Source: Rhodoferax sp.
GTDB lineage: Bacteria > Pseudomonadota > Gammaproteobacteria > Burkholderiales > Burkholderiaceae_C
Reading direction: 5' to 3'
Length of the DNA: 64,000 bases
Assembly: GCF_018780565.1 (NCBI RefSeq)
Contig: NZ_JADMJN010000011.1
Span: forward strand, 94,003-158,002
This document shows, one piece after another, positions 46,465 through 55,193 of the stretch. The notes under the pieces are model-generated. The model was not told where the DNA came from, did no database searches, and saw nothing but the letters and a program-made list of their open reading frames with translations. The position numbers were made by a program, and so were the translations under genes. Position 1 is the stretch's first letter. Every line of letters starts with the position of its first letter.

Positions 46465-47439
46465 TTATTTCACCAGGCGAGCCAGCCGCGTGGTGATGAT
46501 GTCATCGGCTTCGCTCATGATGCGGTCGATCAGTTCCTTGACGGTCGGCACATCATGGATCAGGCCAGCCACCATGCCGCAAGACCATGCGCCGGCGTCC
46601 ATCAAGCCATCTTGCATGATGCGTGGGTAGACGCCTGCCACCTGTTCGATGATGTCTTCGAACTTCAGGTTGGCTCCCAGTGCTTTCTCTTTCTCGATCA
46701 GGCGGTCAACGGCTTCATTGCGCAACACGCGCTCTGTATTGCGCAGGGGGCGCATGACCAGGCGGGTGTCGAGCTCGCTGGCGGCTACGATGGCCTGCTT
46801 CACATTTTCATGCACGGGCGCCTCTTTGGTTGCAATGAAGCGCGTACCCATGTTGATGCCTTCTGCGCCCAGGGCAAGGGCCGCGACCAATGAGCGGCCG
46901 TCTGCCATGCCGCCCGATGCAACGAACGGGATCTTCAGTTCTTCGGCGGCACGCGGCAGAAGGATGAAGTTGGGTACGTCGTCTTCGCCAGGATGGCCGC
47001 CACATTCGAAGCCGTCCACGCTCACGGCGTCACAACCGATGGATTCGGCTTTCAGCGCATGGCGCACCGACGTGCACTTGTGGATGACCTTGATGCCGGC
47101 TTCGTGCATGGCGGGAAGCCATTTCTGGGGGTTGTTGCCGGCTGTCTCGACGGCTTTGACGCCGCCTTCAATGATGGCCCGGATGTAGCCGGGGTAGTCG
47201 GGTGAGCTCACAGTGGGCAGGAAGGTGAGATTCACACCGAATGGCTTGTCCGTCATTTCGCGGCAACGGCGAATTTCGTTGGCCAGCAGCTCGGGTGTAC
47301 GTTGTGTCAAGCCTGTGATGATGCCAAGTCCGCCAGCATTGGATACGGCAGCAGCCAGTTCGGCCAAGCCGACATAGTGCATGCCACCTTGCAGGATGGG
47401 ATGCTGGATGCCGAACATTTCGGTGATTTTGGTTTTCAT
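46465..47439 (-). CDS. Nitronate monooxygenase (2-nitropropane dioxygenase family)
   Basis: 324-residue FMN-dependent TIM-barrel protein. The N-terminus FGIQHPILQGGMHYVGLAELAAAVSNAGGLG, the FMN-binding VASGGMADGRSL, and GINMGTRFIATKEA are family markers. Related enzymes oxidise nitronates or act as enoyl reductases. ATG 47439 is chosen as the first Met before the domain. A 14-base palindrome at 47482-47495 lies about 45 bases upstream. Confidence 0.9.
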   Translation of the reverse strand: MKTKITEMFGIQHPILQGGMHYVGLAELAAAVSNAGGLGIITGLTQRTPELLANEIRRCREMTDKPFGVNLTFLPTVSSPDYPGYIRAIIEGGVKAVETAGNNPQKWLPAMHEAGIKVIHKCTSVRHALKAESIGCDAVSVDGFECGGHPGEDDVPNFILLPRAAEELKIPFVASGGMADGRSLVAALALGAEGINMGTRFIATKEAPVHENVKQAIVAASELDTRLVMRPLRNTERVLRNEAVDRLIEKEKALGANLKFEDIIEQVAGVYPRIMQDGLMDAGAWSCGMVAGLIHDVPTVKELIDRIMSEADDIITTRLARLVK

Positions 47440-47481
47440 GCGGATGTGTTCCTTGGAGTCGGGAATGGTTGGGAAACGGAG

Positions 47482-47495
47482 CGCCCATTTGGGCG
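47482..47495. promoter_or_regulatory. Palindrome upstream of the nitronate monooxygenase gene
   Basis: CGCCCA, two T, then TGGGCG: a perfect 14-base inverted repeat about 43-56 bases before the gene start on the minus strand. It could be a repressor site or a small hairpin. No regulator gene is nearby. Confidence 0.35.
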
Positions 47496-47647
47496 AATGG
47501 ATCATTCTGCGGTATTTTCAAGTCTTGACAAGGGCTCTGTGGCGAACCCAGTCTCACGCGTGACTGACGCCACATTGTCTGCACTGGCCGTGAAAGCTTG
47601 TGGCTGACGCAGCGCTCGTATGAAATCTTACAACAAGCGATGAGCAT

Positions 47648-47679
47648 GAAAAAAGGCGGACCTTCGGTCCGCCTTTTTC
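47648..47679 (-). terminator. Rho-independent terminator after the Lys-rich peptide gene
   Basis: A run of A, then GGCGGACC, loop TTC, GGTCCGCC and a run of T: a strong symmetric terminator, usable from either side. It ends 19 bases below the minus-strand stop of the small secreted protein at 47698. Confidence 0.9.
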
Positions 47680-47697
47680 AGATCGAAATTCGAGAGA

Positions 47698-47916
47698 TTA
47701 CTTTTTCTTCTCGTCTTTTTTCTCTTCTTTCTTTTCTTCAAGCTTCTTGCACTCGGCCTTCATCTTGTCGTCTGCCTTTGCATCCATTTTCTTGCATGCA
47801 GCCATTTTGTCTGCCTTGTCCTTGTCGGACATGGCGCCACCGTGGGAGGCAGCGAAGGAGCCAACAGAGGCGGTTGCGAAGGCTGTAGCGATCAAAACGG
47901 AAAGTAACTTGCTCAT
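47698..47916 (-). CDS. Small Lys-rich secreted protein
   Basis: 72-residue protein with a signal peptide (about residues 1-22, ending SFAAS). The mature 50 residues are dominated by Lys, Glu, Asp and Met with two Cys (MAACKKMDAK, KAECKKLEEK), ending in a Lys/Glu tract. It resembles PsiF-like or other small periplasmic peptides, but no family match is firm. It has a good ribosome site (GGAG), its own terminator, and is divergent from the TPR gene (71 bases between starts). Confidence 0.75.
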   Translation of the reverse strand: MSKLLSVLIATAFATASVGSFAASHGGAMSDKDKADKMAACKKMDAKADDKMKAECKKLEEKKEEKKDEKKK

Positions 47917-47987
47917 GGGTAGACTCCAAGGATTTTGTAACTAAAACACAACGGCAATATCTGCCGCCGCCAAAATATACTGCAAAT

Positions 47988-49193
47988 ATGAAATTTCGCC
48001 AATTAGCAGACACCCCACGAATACGCAACGTTTTGTCGTGGGTGGTGGTGGCTGCGGTGGCGATGGCAGCCACGCTTCAGGCGGCACCGCGTACACCTGA
48101 GTCAGATGCCGTGGTTCTGGAGCGATTGCCGTTTCGGGCTGGCGATAGCGGCGCGCGCGAGTTGACCACCTTGCGCACTGCCGTGGCAAGCGCACCAGCC
48201 GACCCAGAGCCAGCGGCGCAGCTTGCGCAACACTACTATGACTTGGCCATTGCCCGTGGCGATCCTCGCTACGTGGGTTATGCGCAGGCGGTTGTCAGCC
48301 GCTTTTCCGGCCCCTTGCCGCCCTCGCTGCTGACCACCCGCGGCATGCTGCGCCAGTACCGGCATGATTTTGACGCGGCCTTGAGTGACTTTGCGGGCGC
48401 CCTGGCGCAAGATCCGGGGTTCGCTTCCGCCCATGCGTGGCGTGCGGCCATCTATCTGGTGCAGGCCAATTATGGGGATGCCCGTAAGGAGTGCGAAGCC
48501 TTGCAGCGTCTTCGGCGCGCCGTTCTGTTGGGTGGTTGCAGCGGCCTGGTTCAGGCCTACACGGGTCAGCTGGAAGGTGCCTACCAGGCTTTGCAACTGG
48601 CGCTTGGCGCTGCCCGCGACGTTGACCAACGTTTGTGGTTGTTTACCCGCCTGGGCGAGGTTGCCGCATGGCGCGGCCAGGGGGCACTGGCGGAGCGGCA
48701 CTTTCGTGAGGCACTGAGCCTTGGCCGTGACGATGGCTATCTGCTCGCCGCGTGGACTGACTTCCTGCTTGACAACGGACGACCAAAAGAGGTCCTTGCG
48801 CAACTCGCGGGTTGGGAGAGTTCGGATGGATTGTTGTTGCGTTTGGCAGAAGCTGAGGCGATGCTCAAGTTGCCCGACGCATCGCGACACACACAGGCCC
48901 TGGGTGATCGCTTCGCTGCCGCCAAAATGCGTGGCGATACCACCCATCGCGCCGAGGAAGCCCGTTATCAATTGCACTTGCGCAATGACCCCCAATTGGC
49001 GTTGCGCCTGGCGGCCGAGAACTACCGCGTTCAGCGTGAGCCAAGAGACGCGCGCATTTTGCTGGAAGCGGCCATTGCCGCAAAAGACCCCGTTGGCGCG
49101 CAAGCTGCACGGGACTGGCTGCGCACCAGTGGATTTGAAGATCCGCGATGGCGCCGGTTGGGCCAGCAGTCAGCCTTGGCGGGGGCGCGATGA
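47988..49193 (+). CDS. TPR-repeat protein, exported or membrane-anchored
   Basis: 401-residue protein with an N-terminal hydrophobic signal (about residues 14-33) and a body of helix-turn-helix TPR-like repeats (for example YDLAIARGDPRYVGYAQAVV, FDAALSDFAGALAQDPGFAS, GEVAAWRGQGALAERHFREA). Such repeats bind partner proteins. No catalytic domain is seen. Its stop overlaps the start of the HupE-like gene (ATGA), so the two are made together and may act together. Confidence 0.87.
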   Translation: MKFRQLADTPRIRNVLSWVVVAAVAMAATLQAAPRTPESDAVVLERLPFRAGDSGARELTTLRTAVASAPADPEPAAQLAQHYYDLAIARGDPRYVGYAQAVVSRFSGPLPPSLLTTRGMLRQYRHDFDAALSDFAGALAQDPGFASAHAWRAAIYLVQANYGDARKECEALQRLRRAVLLGGCSGLVQAYTGQLEGAYQALQLALGAARDVDQRLWLFTRLGEVAAWRGQGALAERHFREALSLGRDDGYLLAAWTDFLLDNGRPKEVLAQLAGWESSDGLLLRLAEAEAMLKLPDASRHTQALGDRFAAAKMRGDTTHRAEEARYQLHLRNDPQLALRLAAENYRVQREPRDARILLEAAIAAKDPVGAQAARDWLRTSGFEDPRWRRLGQQSALAGAR

Positions 49194-50314
49194 TGCTGCG
49201 TTGCTTTTGGCTGATTCTTTGTTTGTTGTGCTCCCTTCCGGCCTTGGCGCACAAGGCCAGTGACAGCTACCTGGTGCTTGATATCAAGGGGCAGGAAGTC
49301 TCGGGACAATGGGACATTGCCTTGCGCGATATTGACTTTGCGCTTGGTCTTGACCAGGATGGAAACGGCGAAATTAACTGGGGCGAGCTGCGCACGCGCC
49401 ATGCTGATATTGCTGCGTGGGCGCTGAGCCGCTTGTCTTTGAAGCGCGGTGAGAGTTGCACCGTGCAAGTCACGCAGCATCAAGTGGATGAGCATACGGA
49501 TGGCAGCTATGCCGTGCTGAAGCTCGCCGGGACCTGCCCGGGCGCCACGGGGGAATTGACGCTGAACTACCGCCTCCTGTTCGAGCTTGATGCGCTGCAC
49601 CGTGGCCTGTTGCGTCTGAGTCTTGACGGCGTGACTCAAACGGGGGTGTTCTCGCCCGCCAGGGCCGAGCAGCGTTTTGTTGCGGGAGAGATGTCGCGCC
49701 TGGCCCAGTTCAAACAATACGTGGTCGAAGGTGTCTGGCATATCTGGATCGGCTTCGATCACATCCTGTTCTTACTGTCGCTGCTGCTGCCGGCTGTGCT
49801 GGTGCACGATGCCAGACGCTGGCGCGGCGTGGAGCGTTTTTCGCAGTCTTTGCGTGAAGTGCTGTGGGTGGTGACCTCGTTCACGGTTGCACATTCGATC
49901 ACGCTCAGTCTGGCGGCCCTGGGTCTGATTTCACTGCCCTCACGCCTGGTGGAGTCGGTCATTGCTCTTTCCGTGGTCCTGGCCGCAGCCAATAACCTGT
50001 GGCCGGTGGTAGAAGGCAAGCGCTGGCTGGTGGCGTTTTGCTTTGGACTGATTCACGGTTTTGGTTTTGCCAGCGTGCTGGCGGAACTGGGCTTGCCGCA
50101 GGAGACTCTGGTGCTGTCCCTGATCGGCTTCAACCTGGGCGTCGAAACCGGCCAGCTTGCCATCGTCGCGGTGTTTCTGCCGGTGGCTTACCTGTTGCGT
50201 CACACCTCACTTTATCGCCGTGGTGTGTTCGTGGGTGGGTCCCTGCTCACGATGGCGGTTGCGCTGATCTGGCTTGCCGAGCGGGTGTTTGACCTCAAAT
50301 TGATCAGCAGCTAA
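49190..50314 (+). CDS. HupE/UreJ-2 family membrane protein with EF-hand
   Basis: 374-residue protein. A signal peptide (residues 1-20) is followed by a periplasmic domain that contains a canonical EF-hand loop (DQDGNGEINWGE, residues 55-66, ligands Asp55, Asp57, Asn59, Asn63, Glu66). From about residue 175 six to seven membrane helices follow with HupE-type motifs (VEGVWHIWIGFDHILFLLSL, TSFTVAHSITLSLAALGL, FGLIHGFGFAS), rich in membrane His typical of Ni/Co or other metal transporters. It overlaps the TPR gene by four bases. The transported ion is unknown. Confidence 0.88.
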   Translation: MMLRCFWLILCLLCSLPALAHKASDSYLVLDIKGQEVSGQWDIALRDIDFALGLDQDGNGEINWGELRTRHADIAAWALSRLSLKRGESCTVQVTQHQVDEHTDGSYAVLKLAGTCPGATGELTLNYRLLFELDALHRGLLRLSLDGVTQTGVFSPARAEQRFVAGEMSRLAQFKQYVVEGVWHIWIGFDHILFLLSLLLPAVLVHDARRWRGVERFSQSLREVLWVVTSFTVAHSITLSLAALGLISLPSRLVESVIALSVVLAAANNLWPVVEGKRWLVAFCFGLIHGFGFASVLAELGLPQETLVLSLIGFNLGVETGQLAIVAVFLPVAYLLRHTSLYRRGVFVGGSLLTMAVALIWLAERVFDLKLISS

Positions 50315-50895
50315 AGCAGATCCACCCCCAGGAATTCGGCCAGCGCCGGCGTTGTCATCGCGCCGGTGCGCGTCACCGCTTGGCCCGTGCGCAGGTTTTT
50401 CGCCGTGATAAAAGGCACCGACTCCAGAGCCAGACTTGTGAACAACTGGGTGTTGGCTTTGATGGTTTGCGCCACTTCGGGCGCGATACTGGCAGACGCT
50501 GCGATGCCGCCGGTACCGGCCAGAATCGATTTTTCGTGCGCTGCCATCAATTCTGTCGGGTTCGCTGCCGCCAGCAGCGCCGCTCCTTGCGCGGTGCTGC
50601 TGGCGTTGATGATGGCCACTGGAATCCAGACGAACTTCACCTTTTTCTGCAGCGGGATGGAGGCCTCCCACAGGTGACCGCAATGCGGACACTGGGGATC
50701 GAACAGCACATACACCGTGTGGGCACTCATCATGGCGCCCACGGTGAATCCCTTGCCTTGACTCGACACGGCTTCATACGGCGATGAGGGCTTGGAAGCC
50801 GTGGTCTGCTTGGGCGCTGCATCCTGCGGGGAGCAGCCGGTCAGGCACAGGGTCAGAGCTGCGGCGATGGAAAGTGTGAAAGCTTTGAAATTCAA
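50311..50895 (-). CDS. DsbC/DsbG-type thiol-disulfide lipoprotein
   Basis: 194-residue thioredoxin-fold protein. The likely start is TTG 50895, six bases after AAGGA, giving a signal with lipobox LTGC (Cys21). The active site is CPHC (VLFDPQCPHCGHLWEA), and the cis-Pro is in ESVPFITAKN. It lacks the N-terminal dimerisation domain of DsbC/DsbG. It probably shuffles or reduces periplasmic disulfides. Its stop overlaps that of the convergent HupE-like gene. Confidence 0.85.
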   Translation of the reverse strand: MNFKAFTLSIAAALTLCLTGCSPQDAAPKQTTASKPSSPYEAVSSQGKGFTVGAMMSAHTVYVLFDPQCPHCGHLWEASIPLQKKVKFVWIPVAIINASSTAQGAALLAAANPTELMAAHEKSILAGTGGIAASASIAPEVAQTIKANTQLFTSLALESVPFITAKNLRTGQAVTRTGAMTTPALAEFLGVDLL

Positions 50896-50929
50896 GATGA
50901 TTCCTTGTGTGTGTGGCGGGGTCGATGCC

Positions 50930-51178
50930 TCAATCCCCGGTGGCTGCCAGCGCCAGAAGTGCGTCTTCCTGCCAAAAGGTAGCTGCATCGAAATAGCTTT
51001 CCCAGACACAGCCATTGCAGCCGCGACCGCAGCATGTGGTGGGCTCAGGTGGTGGCTGACGCAGGGCTATGCCGTGCGCCCGGGCCTGTTCCTGGAGTGC
51101 CTGGAAAATGCCCGTGGCTGAGTCGCGATCGATGGCGCAATGGATCAGTCCCGAGCCCAATTGTGTGTTGTTCGGCAT
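50930..51178 (-). CDS. Small oxidoreductase-like-domain protein
   Basis: 82-residue Cys-rich cytoplasmic protein. The segment PTTCCGRGCNGCVWESYFD matches the oxidoreductase-like N-terminal domain (a CC-x3-C-x2-C cluster) found in short bacterial proteins and at the start of some eukaryotic oxidoreductases. ATG 51178 is my choice; in-frame ATG 51226 is possible. It lies 34 bases upstream of the DsbG-like gene on the same strand, so the pair may be co-transcribed. Function unknown; four Cys suggest a metal or iron-sulfur site. Confidence 0.72.
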   Translation of the reverse strand: MPNNTQLGSGLIHCAIDRDSATGIFQALQEQARAHGIALRQPPPEPTTCCGRGCNGCVWESYFDAATFWQEDALLALAATGD

Positions 51179-51226
51179 GCTACCGACAATTTTACATAAA
51201 AACGGACGCCAGTCCTCGTGAGACAT

Positions 51227-51262
51227 GCGCTGTTTGCTATTGAAAATATAGCGTAAAAGCGC
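51227..51262. repeat. Nested palindrome upstream of the small oxidoreductase-like gene
   Basis: Outer arms GCGCT (51227-51231) and AGCGC (51258-51262) enclose inner arms GCTAT and ATAGC (51236-51240 and 51248-51252). The TTTGCTATT stretch is shared with the palindrome at 37410-37432. Both lie at gene edges, as expected for a dispersed short repeat. Confidence 0.4.
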
Positions 51263-51377
51263 AAAAATCATGACGTTGACTCACGTAAATGGTAAAAAAC
51301 TTGTCCTTGCCAATTGCAGGGTGGACACGCATCTGCGATAGTGAGCCGCTTAGGGATCAACAAACAAGGCAAAAAGA

Positions 51378-52937
51378 ATGCCGAACACCACGCTGGGCAG
51401 TCGCCGCTATTCGCTGCGTCGAGACTTGACGCTGCTGGTTATTGTTTGCGTTCTGCCAGCAGCCATTGTGAGTTCCACGCTGGCCTACAACAACTACGTG
51501 TTGCAGCGTGAGAACGTGGAGCAGCAGACGGTGCTGCTTGCCAAAGCGATTCTGGGCGATCTTGAGCGTGAAATCGCCACGGTGGAGTCTGCTTTGAAGA
51601 CGCTGGCTACCTCGCAGGAGCTTGCCACGGGGGATTTGCGAGGTTTCCACGGACGGGCCACGGATGCACTGGCGCCCGGCATTGCCTACAACTACATACT
51701 CACAGATCGTTCCGGCAAACAGGTTCTCAACACCTTGCGGCCTTTTGGTGCGTCTTTGCCCGCCAGCGGAACACCCCCGCAGCTCAGTCGTGTGTTCGCG
51801 GACAGAGTCACTGTATTGACCGACATGTTCATCGGTCCGGTGACCGGCAAGCCCGCCATTGCCATGGGAGTACCCGTGGCGACGGGAGAACAGGTTATCT
51901 ACAGTTTGAACATGGGACTGGACCCCAGTCGGATTACCAGCATACTGGGTCGTCAGAGACTGCCAGAGGGCTGGTTGGTGGCCGCGGTGGACGGCTCCGG
52001 CACCATCGTTGGTCGGTCGCGCGATGCGGAAGTTTTTGTGGGGCAGAAGGCTGTGCCAGAGCTGATTGCCGCATTGGGTCAGCGTGCGCAAGGTCGTGTG
52101 CAGACACTGACCAAAGAAGGTATTCCCGTTTTTTCGGGCTATGCCACGTCCGGGCCGTGGCATTGGACTGTGGTTGTGGGTGCGCCGAAGAAGGAGATTG
52201 ACAAGGAGGTTGTCGAGCAACTCGGTTTTGTGTTCGCCGCGATGTTGGTCGCCTTTGGACTGGGGCTTTGGCTGGCGCGGGCTCTTGCCAAGCGGGTCTT
52301 GTCATCGGTACGCGAACTCAACGCCGCCGCCCTGTCCTTGAGCAAGGGTGAACACGTGCAGATACCCGCGATGCAGTTGCAGGAAGCCGATGCCGTGGGT
52401 GAAGCCATGCAGGAGGCTGCACATGCCATGGAAAAGGTGAAATTTTTCGCTCAGCACGATGTGCTGACGGGTTTGCCCAATCGTCTGTTGTTTGATGAGG
52501 TCGCCGCACGCAACCTCTCGCTTGCCCAGCGTAAAGGACAGTCGGTGGCCCTATTGGCCGTGGACCTGGATGGCTTCAAGGCCGTGAACGACACACAGGG
52601 TCATGCCGCCGGGGATGAGGTTCTCAAAGTCGTGGCGGTGCGCATTCAGGAAGCCATTCGTGGGTCGGATATCGCCGCGCGCGTGGGGGGAGACGAGTTT
52701 TTCATCATGCTCATTGACATGGGCGCTGAGCAAGCCATGGAAATCGCCGATCGCATTGTGGTATTGCTATCAGAGCCTTACCCCGGTATCCAGTCACCGG
52801 TGTCGGCCAGTGCGGGCGTAGCCTTGTTTCCCGAGGGCGGTCACAGTGTGAAAGAACTCAGTGTCAAAGCCGACCTTGCGCTTTACAGCGCCAAGCAAGC
52901 CGGCAAACGACGGGCTGTGCTGGCGCAGGTGACCTGA
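51378..52937 (+). CDS. Membrane-bound diguanylate cyclase (GGDEF) with periplasmic sensor
   Basis: 519-residue cyclic-di-GMP synthase. A helix at about residues 18-38, a long periplasmic region of about 240 residues resembling a double-Cache sensor (ending PWHWTVVVGAPKKEIDK), a second helix (about 285-305), a HAMP-like segment, and a C-terminal GGDEF domain with active site RVGGDEFF and start motif DVLTGLPNRLLFDEV. No EAL partner is nearby. Its ribosome site is weak (AAGGCAAAAAGA). It stands alone between convergent or divergent neighbours. Confidence 0.92.
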   Translation: MPNTTLGSRRYSLRRDLTLLVIVCVLPAAIVSSTLAYNNYVLQRENVEQQTVLLAKAILGDLEREIATVESALKTLATSQELATGDLRGFHGRATDALAPGIAYNYILTDRSGKQVLNTLRPFGASLPASGTPPQLSRVFADRVTVLTDMFIGPVTGKPAIAMGVPVATGEQVIYSLNMGLDPSRITSILGRQRLPEGWLVAAVDGSGTIVGRSRDAEVFVGQKAVPELIAALGQRAQGRVQTLTKEGIPVFSGYATSGPWHWTVVVGAPKKEIDKEVVEQLGFVFAAMLVAFGLGLWLARALAKRVLSSVRELNAAALSLSKGEHVQIPAMQLQEADAVGEAMQEAAHAMEKVKFFAQHDVLTGLPNRLLFDEVAARNLSLAQRKGQSVALLAVDLDGFKAVNDTQGHAAGDEVLKVVAVRIQEAIRGSDIAARVGGDEFFIMLIDMGAEQAMEIADRIVVLLSEPYPGIQSPVSASAGVALFPEGGHSVKELSVKADLALYSAKQAGKRRAVLAQVT

Positions 52938-52951
52938 ACGGTGCTGTGCCG

Positions 52952-53383
52952 CTACCTGGGTGCGCGTGCCCTGAGTCCCTGCACCAGCGCACCCAGCGCA
53001 ATGCCGACCAATGCCCACACAAGGTTCCAGTTGCCCGCGCCCAGGCCTGCAATGGCCGGGCCGGGGCAGACGCCGCACAAGCCCCAGCCAAGGCCAAACA
53101 GGGCGGAGCCCATGGCGGTGTCCCGATTCCAGGTGCTGGGGTGCACATGGAAGTGGTCGTCCAGCAAGGGGCGGGTCAGCAGGCGGGGTGCCAGCTTGTA
53201 GGCCAGCATCACCACCATCACGGCACCGCCCATGACCAGCATCAGGCCAAAGTCCTGAAAACGCAGAAAGCCAAGCACCACCTCGGGCCGGATCATGGTC
53301 GAGTACGACAGGCCAAAGCCAAACAGTGTGCCTGCCGCCAGCGTGGCAAGCATTCGGGCGACGGTTTTGTCTGCTGCACTCAT
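52952..53383 (-). CDS. YeeE/YedE family transporter, second half
   Basis: 143-residue membrane protein with four helices. The signature GLCGVCPGPAIAGLGAGN holds the two Cys typical of the YeeE/YedE (TsuA-like) fold, which carries thiosulfate or related sulfur species. It overlaps the preceding half by four bases. A split into two small subunits is a known form of this family, so it is not a broken gene. It is the last of three coupled genes. Confidence 0.86.
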   Translation of the reverse strand: MSAADKTVARMLATLAAGTLFGFGLSYSTMIRPEVVLGFLRFQDFGLMLVMGGAVMVVMLAYKLAPRLLTRPLLDDHFHVHPSTWNRDTAMGSALFGLGWGLCGVCPGPAIAGLGAGNWNLVWALVGIALGALVQGLRARAPR

Positions 53384-53853
53384 GCCAGCCACCTTGCGGC
53401 CAGGTTGGCCGTCAAAAACGCGGTCGCCATGAAGGTCAGCACGGCCAGCAGCGAAGGCCATTGCAGCGATCCCAGTCCGCAGATTCCATGCCCCGAGGTG
53501 CACCCATTGCCCAGCCGAGCCCCATACCCCACAAAAAATCCGCCCACCAGTAACTGCCACACCGGTACTGCCGTAGCTTCAGGCTTGCCACCTGCAAAGC
53601 CCAGCCACCAGATCAATGCGCCCAGGATCAGGCCTGCCGCATACACCAGCCGCCAGTCGCGCGAATCGATGAACCGGGGTTGCTGAAAAAACGGCCGCTG
53701 CACCAGATAGGACCAGGTGCTGGAAAACACCGTGCTCATGCCACCGATGCGGCCGGTCAGCACAAACAGCAGCGCCGTACCCGCGCCAATGGTCAAACCG
53801 CCCAGCAGATAGTGCTGCCAGCCAAGGGGGAAAAGAGAAAGGGACATATTCAT
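53380..53853 (-). CDS. YeeE/YedE family transporter, first half
   Basis: 157-residue membrane protein with four to five helices. It carries the complementary signature GNGCTSGHGICGLGSLQWPS with two Cys lining the transport path in relatives. Starts at ATG 53853, overlapping the antiporter stop by four bases, and its own stop overlaps the second YeeE half. Together the two halves should form one transporter for sulfur compounds. Confidence 0.87.
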   Translation of the reverse strand: MNMSLSLFPLGWQHYLLGGLTIGAGTALLFVLTGRIGGMSTVFSSTWSYLVQRPFFQQPRFIDSRDWRLVYAAGLILGALIWWLGFAGGKPEATAVPVWQLLVGGFFVGYGARLGNGCTSGHGICGLGSLQWPSLLAVLTFMATAFLTANLAARWLA

Positions 53854-55124
53854 GGGGACAGATTATCGGAGCCCGGCTTTCCACGCCGCCAGAACAGGCC
53901 CAGCAGTGGCTTCACACTGACACCATGCAGCAGGATGGACAGGGTCACCACAATCAGGGTGAGCTGAATCAGCTGCAGTGCCAGGGGTTCGGGCAAGCCG
54001 TGCTGTATGGCGTACATCAGGTAGTAGAGCGATCCCACACCGCGCACGCCAAACCAGGCCACCAGACCCCGAATCCTCCACGGAGTGCCCGTACCCAGCA
54101 ACCCCACAAGCACACTGGCAGGGCGCGCCACCAAAAACAGGAACAGGGCCAGGCCAGCGGCGCCCCAGCTCCATGAACTGGCAAAGAGTGTGCCGCCAAG
54201 CAAGATCACCAGCACCATCTCCGACAGCCGCTCCAGGTGTTCCTTGAAGATCAGCGAGCCTTCGCTGACTGTGGGTAGTGGCTCGTCATCCTGTGTGGTC
54301 AAGGCCGCCCTGGCCAGCTTCAGTTCGGTCTGGCGCAACGCAACAGCGGCAAAAAATACCGCCAAAAACCCCCAGGCATCCACCATCACGCACAGGCCAT
54401 AGACCACACCGATCAGTCCCAATCCCAGAAAATCGTCCATCAGTGCATGCTGGTGTGGTTTGCGCCGCAGCAGCCAGCCAAGTCGGGCCAGTGCCATACC
54501 TGCCGCGACACCCACGGCAATGGCGGCACCTGTGGCCCATAGCACCTCCACAGCCACCCAATGAAGATTTGAATCGCCCAGCTCATGCAGCCCCAGCAGC
54601 CCCAGGCCCAGCATGACAAAGGGAAACGCGCTGCCATCGTTCATGCCCGCTTCGCAGGTCAGCGTAAAGCGCAGCTGGTCACGGTCACCGGGATGGCGAA
54701 TTTGAACATCTGTTGCAAGCACCGGGTCGGTGGGCGCCAGGATGGCGCCCAGCAGCACGCCAGCACCCAGCGGCAAGCCCAGCACGTAAACAGAAAAGGC
54801 GGCCACCATGGCTACCGTCAGTGCCATTGACAGGGTGGCCAATAACATGGGCGCGCGCCAGCGGGTGAAACTGAAGGAACCCGGCATTTTGACGCCAGCG
54901 GAAAACAGGGATATCAGCACCGCTACCTCGGTTAAAGCCTCCAGAAGCGCTGATTCCTTGAGTGGATTGAAATGGAACAGGTGAAGCGCACTGGGACCCA
55001 CCAGCACCCCGACGCCGAGATAAATGATGGCGGGTGTGAACGGCAGGCGCTGCAACAGCGTTGCCGTCAGGCCCCGTAGCAGCAGCAGCGCGCCGATCAG
55101 CAGAAACCATTGCGGGCTAGTCAT
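53850..55124 (-). CDS. CPA1-type Na+(K+)/H+ antiporter
   Basis: 424-residue inner-membrane antiporter with about 12-13 helices. The family motif with adjacent acidic residues lies in AILAPTDPVLATDVQ (ion site), followed by GMNDGSAFPFVMLGLGLL and VAWFGVRGVGSLYYLMYAI. Its C-terminus lacks the long cytoplasmic tail of some members. It heads a coupled minus-strand trio with the two YeeE/YedE halves, so sulfur-anion uptake and cation/proton exchange may be linked. Confidence 0.9.
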   Translation of the reverse strand: MTSPQWFLLIGALLLLRGLTATLLQRLPFTPAIIYLGVGVLVGPSALHLFHFNPLKESALLEALTEVAVLISLFSAGVKMPGSFSFTRWRAPMLLATLSMALTVAMVAAFSVYVLGLPLGAGVLLGAILAPTDPVLATDVQIRHPGDRDQLRFTLTCEAGMNDGSAFPFVMLGLGLLGLHELGDSNLHWVAVEVLWATGAAIAVGVAAGMALARLGWLLRRKPHQHALMDDFLGLGLIGVVYGLCVMVDAWGFLAVFFAAVALRQTELKLARAALTTQDDEPLPTVSEGSLIFKEHLERLSEMVLVILLGGTLFASSWSWGAAGLALFLFLVARPASVLVGLLGTGTPWRIRGLVAWFGVRGVGSLYYLMYAIQHGLPEPLALQLIQLTLIVVTLSILLHGVSVKPLLGLFWRRGKPGSDNLSP

Positions 55125-55193
55125 CCAGAAAGTCGTTTAGGTACATGCGCCCAGTGTAGTGACTCTCGTCACCGCCGCCTTCTGATGGAGCCG

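Noticed and set aside
52952..53853. YeeE/YedE halves as a gene broken by a frameshift
   Set aside because: Each half has its own start and overlap, each carries its own Cys signature, and two-subunit forms are known.
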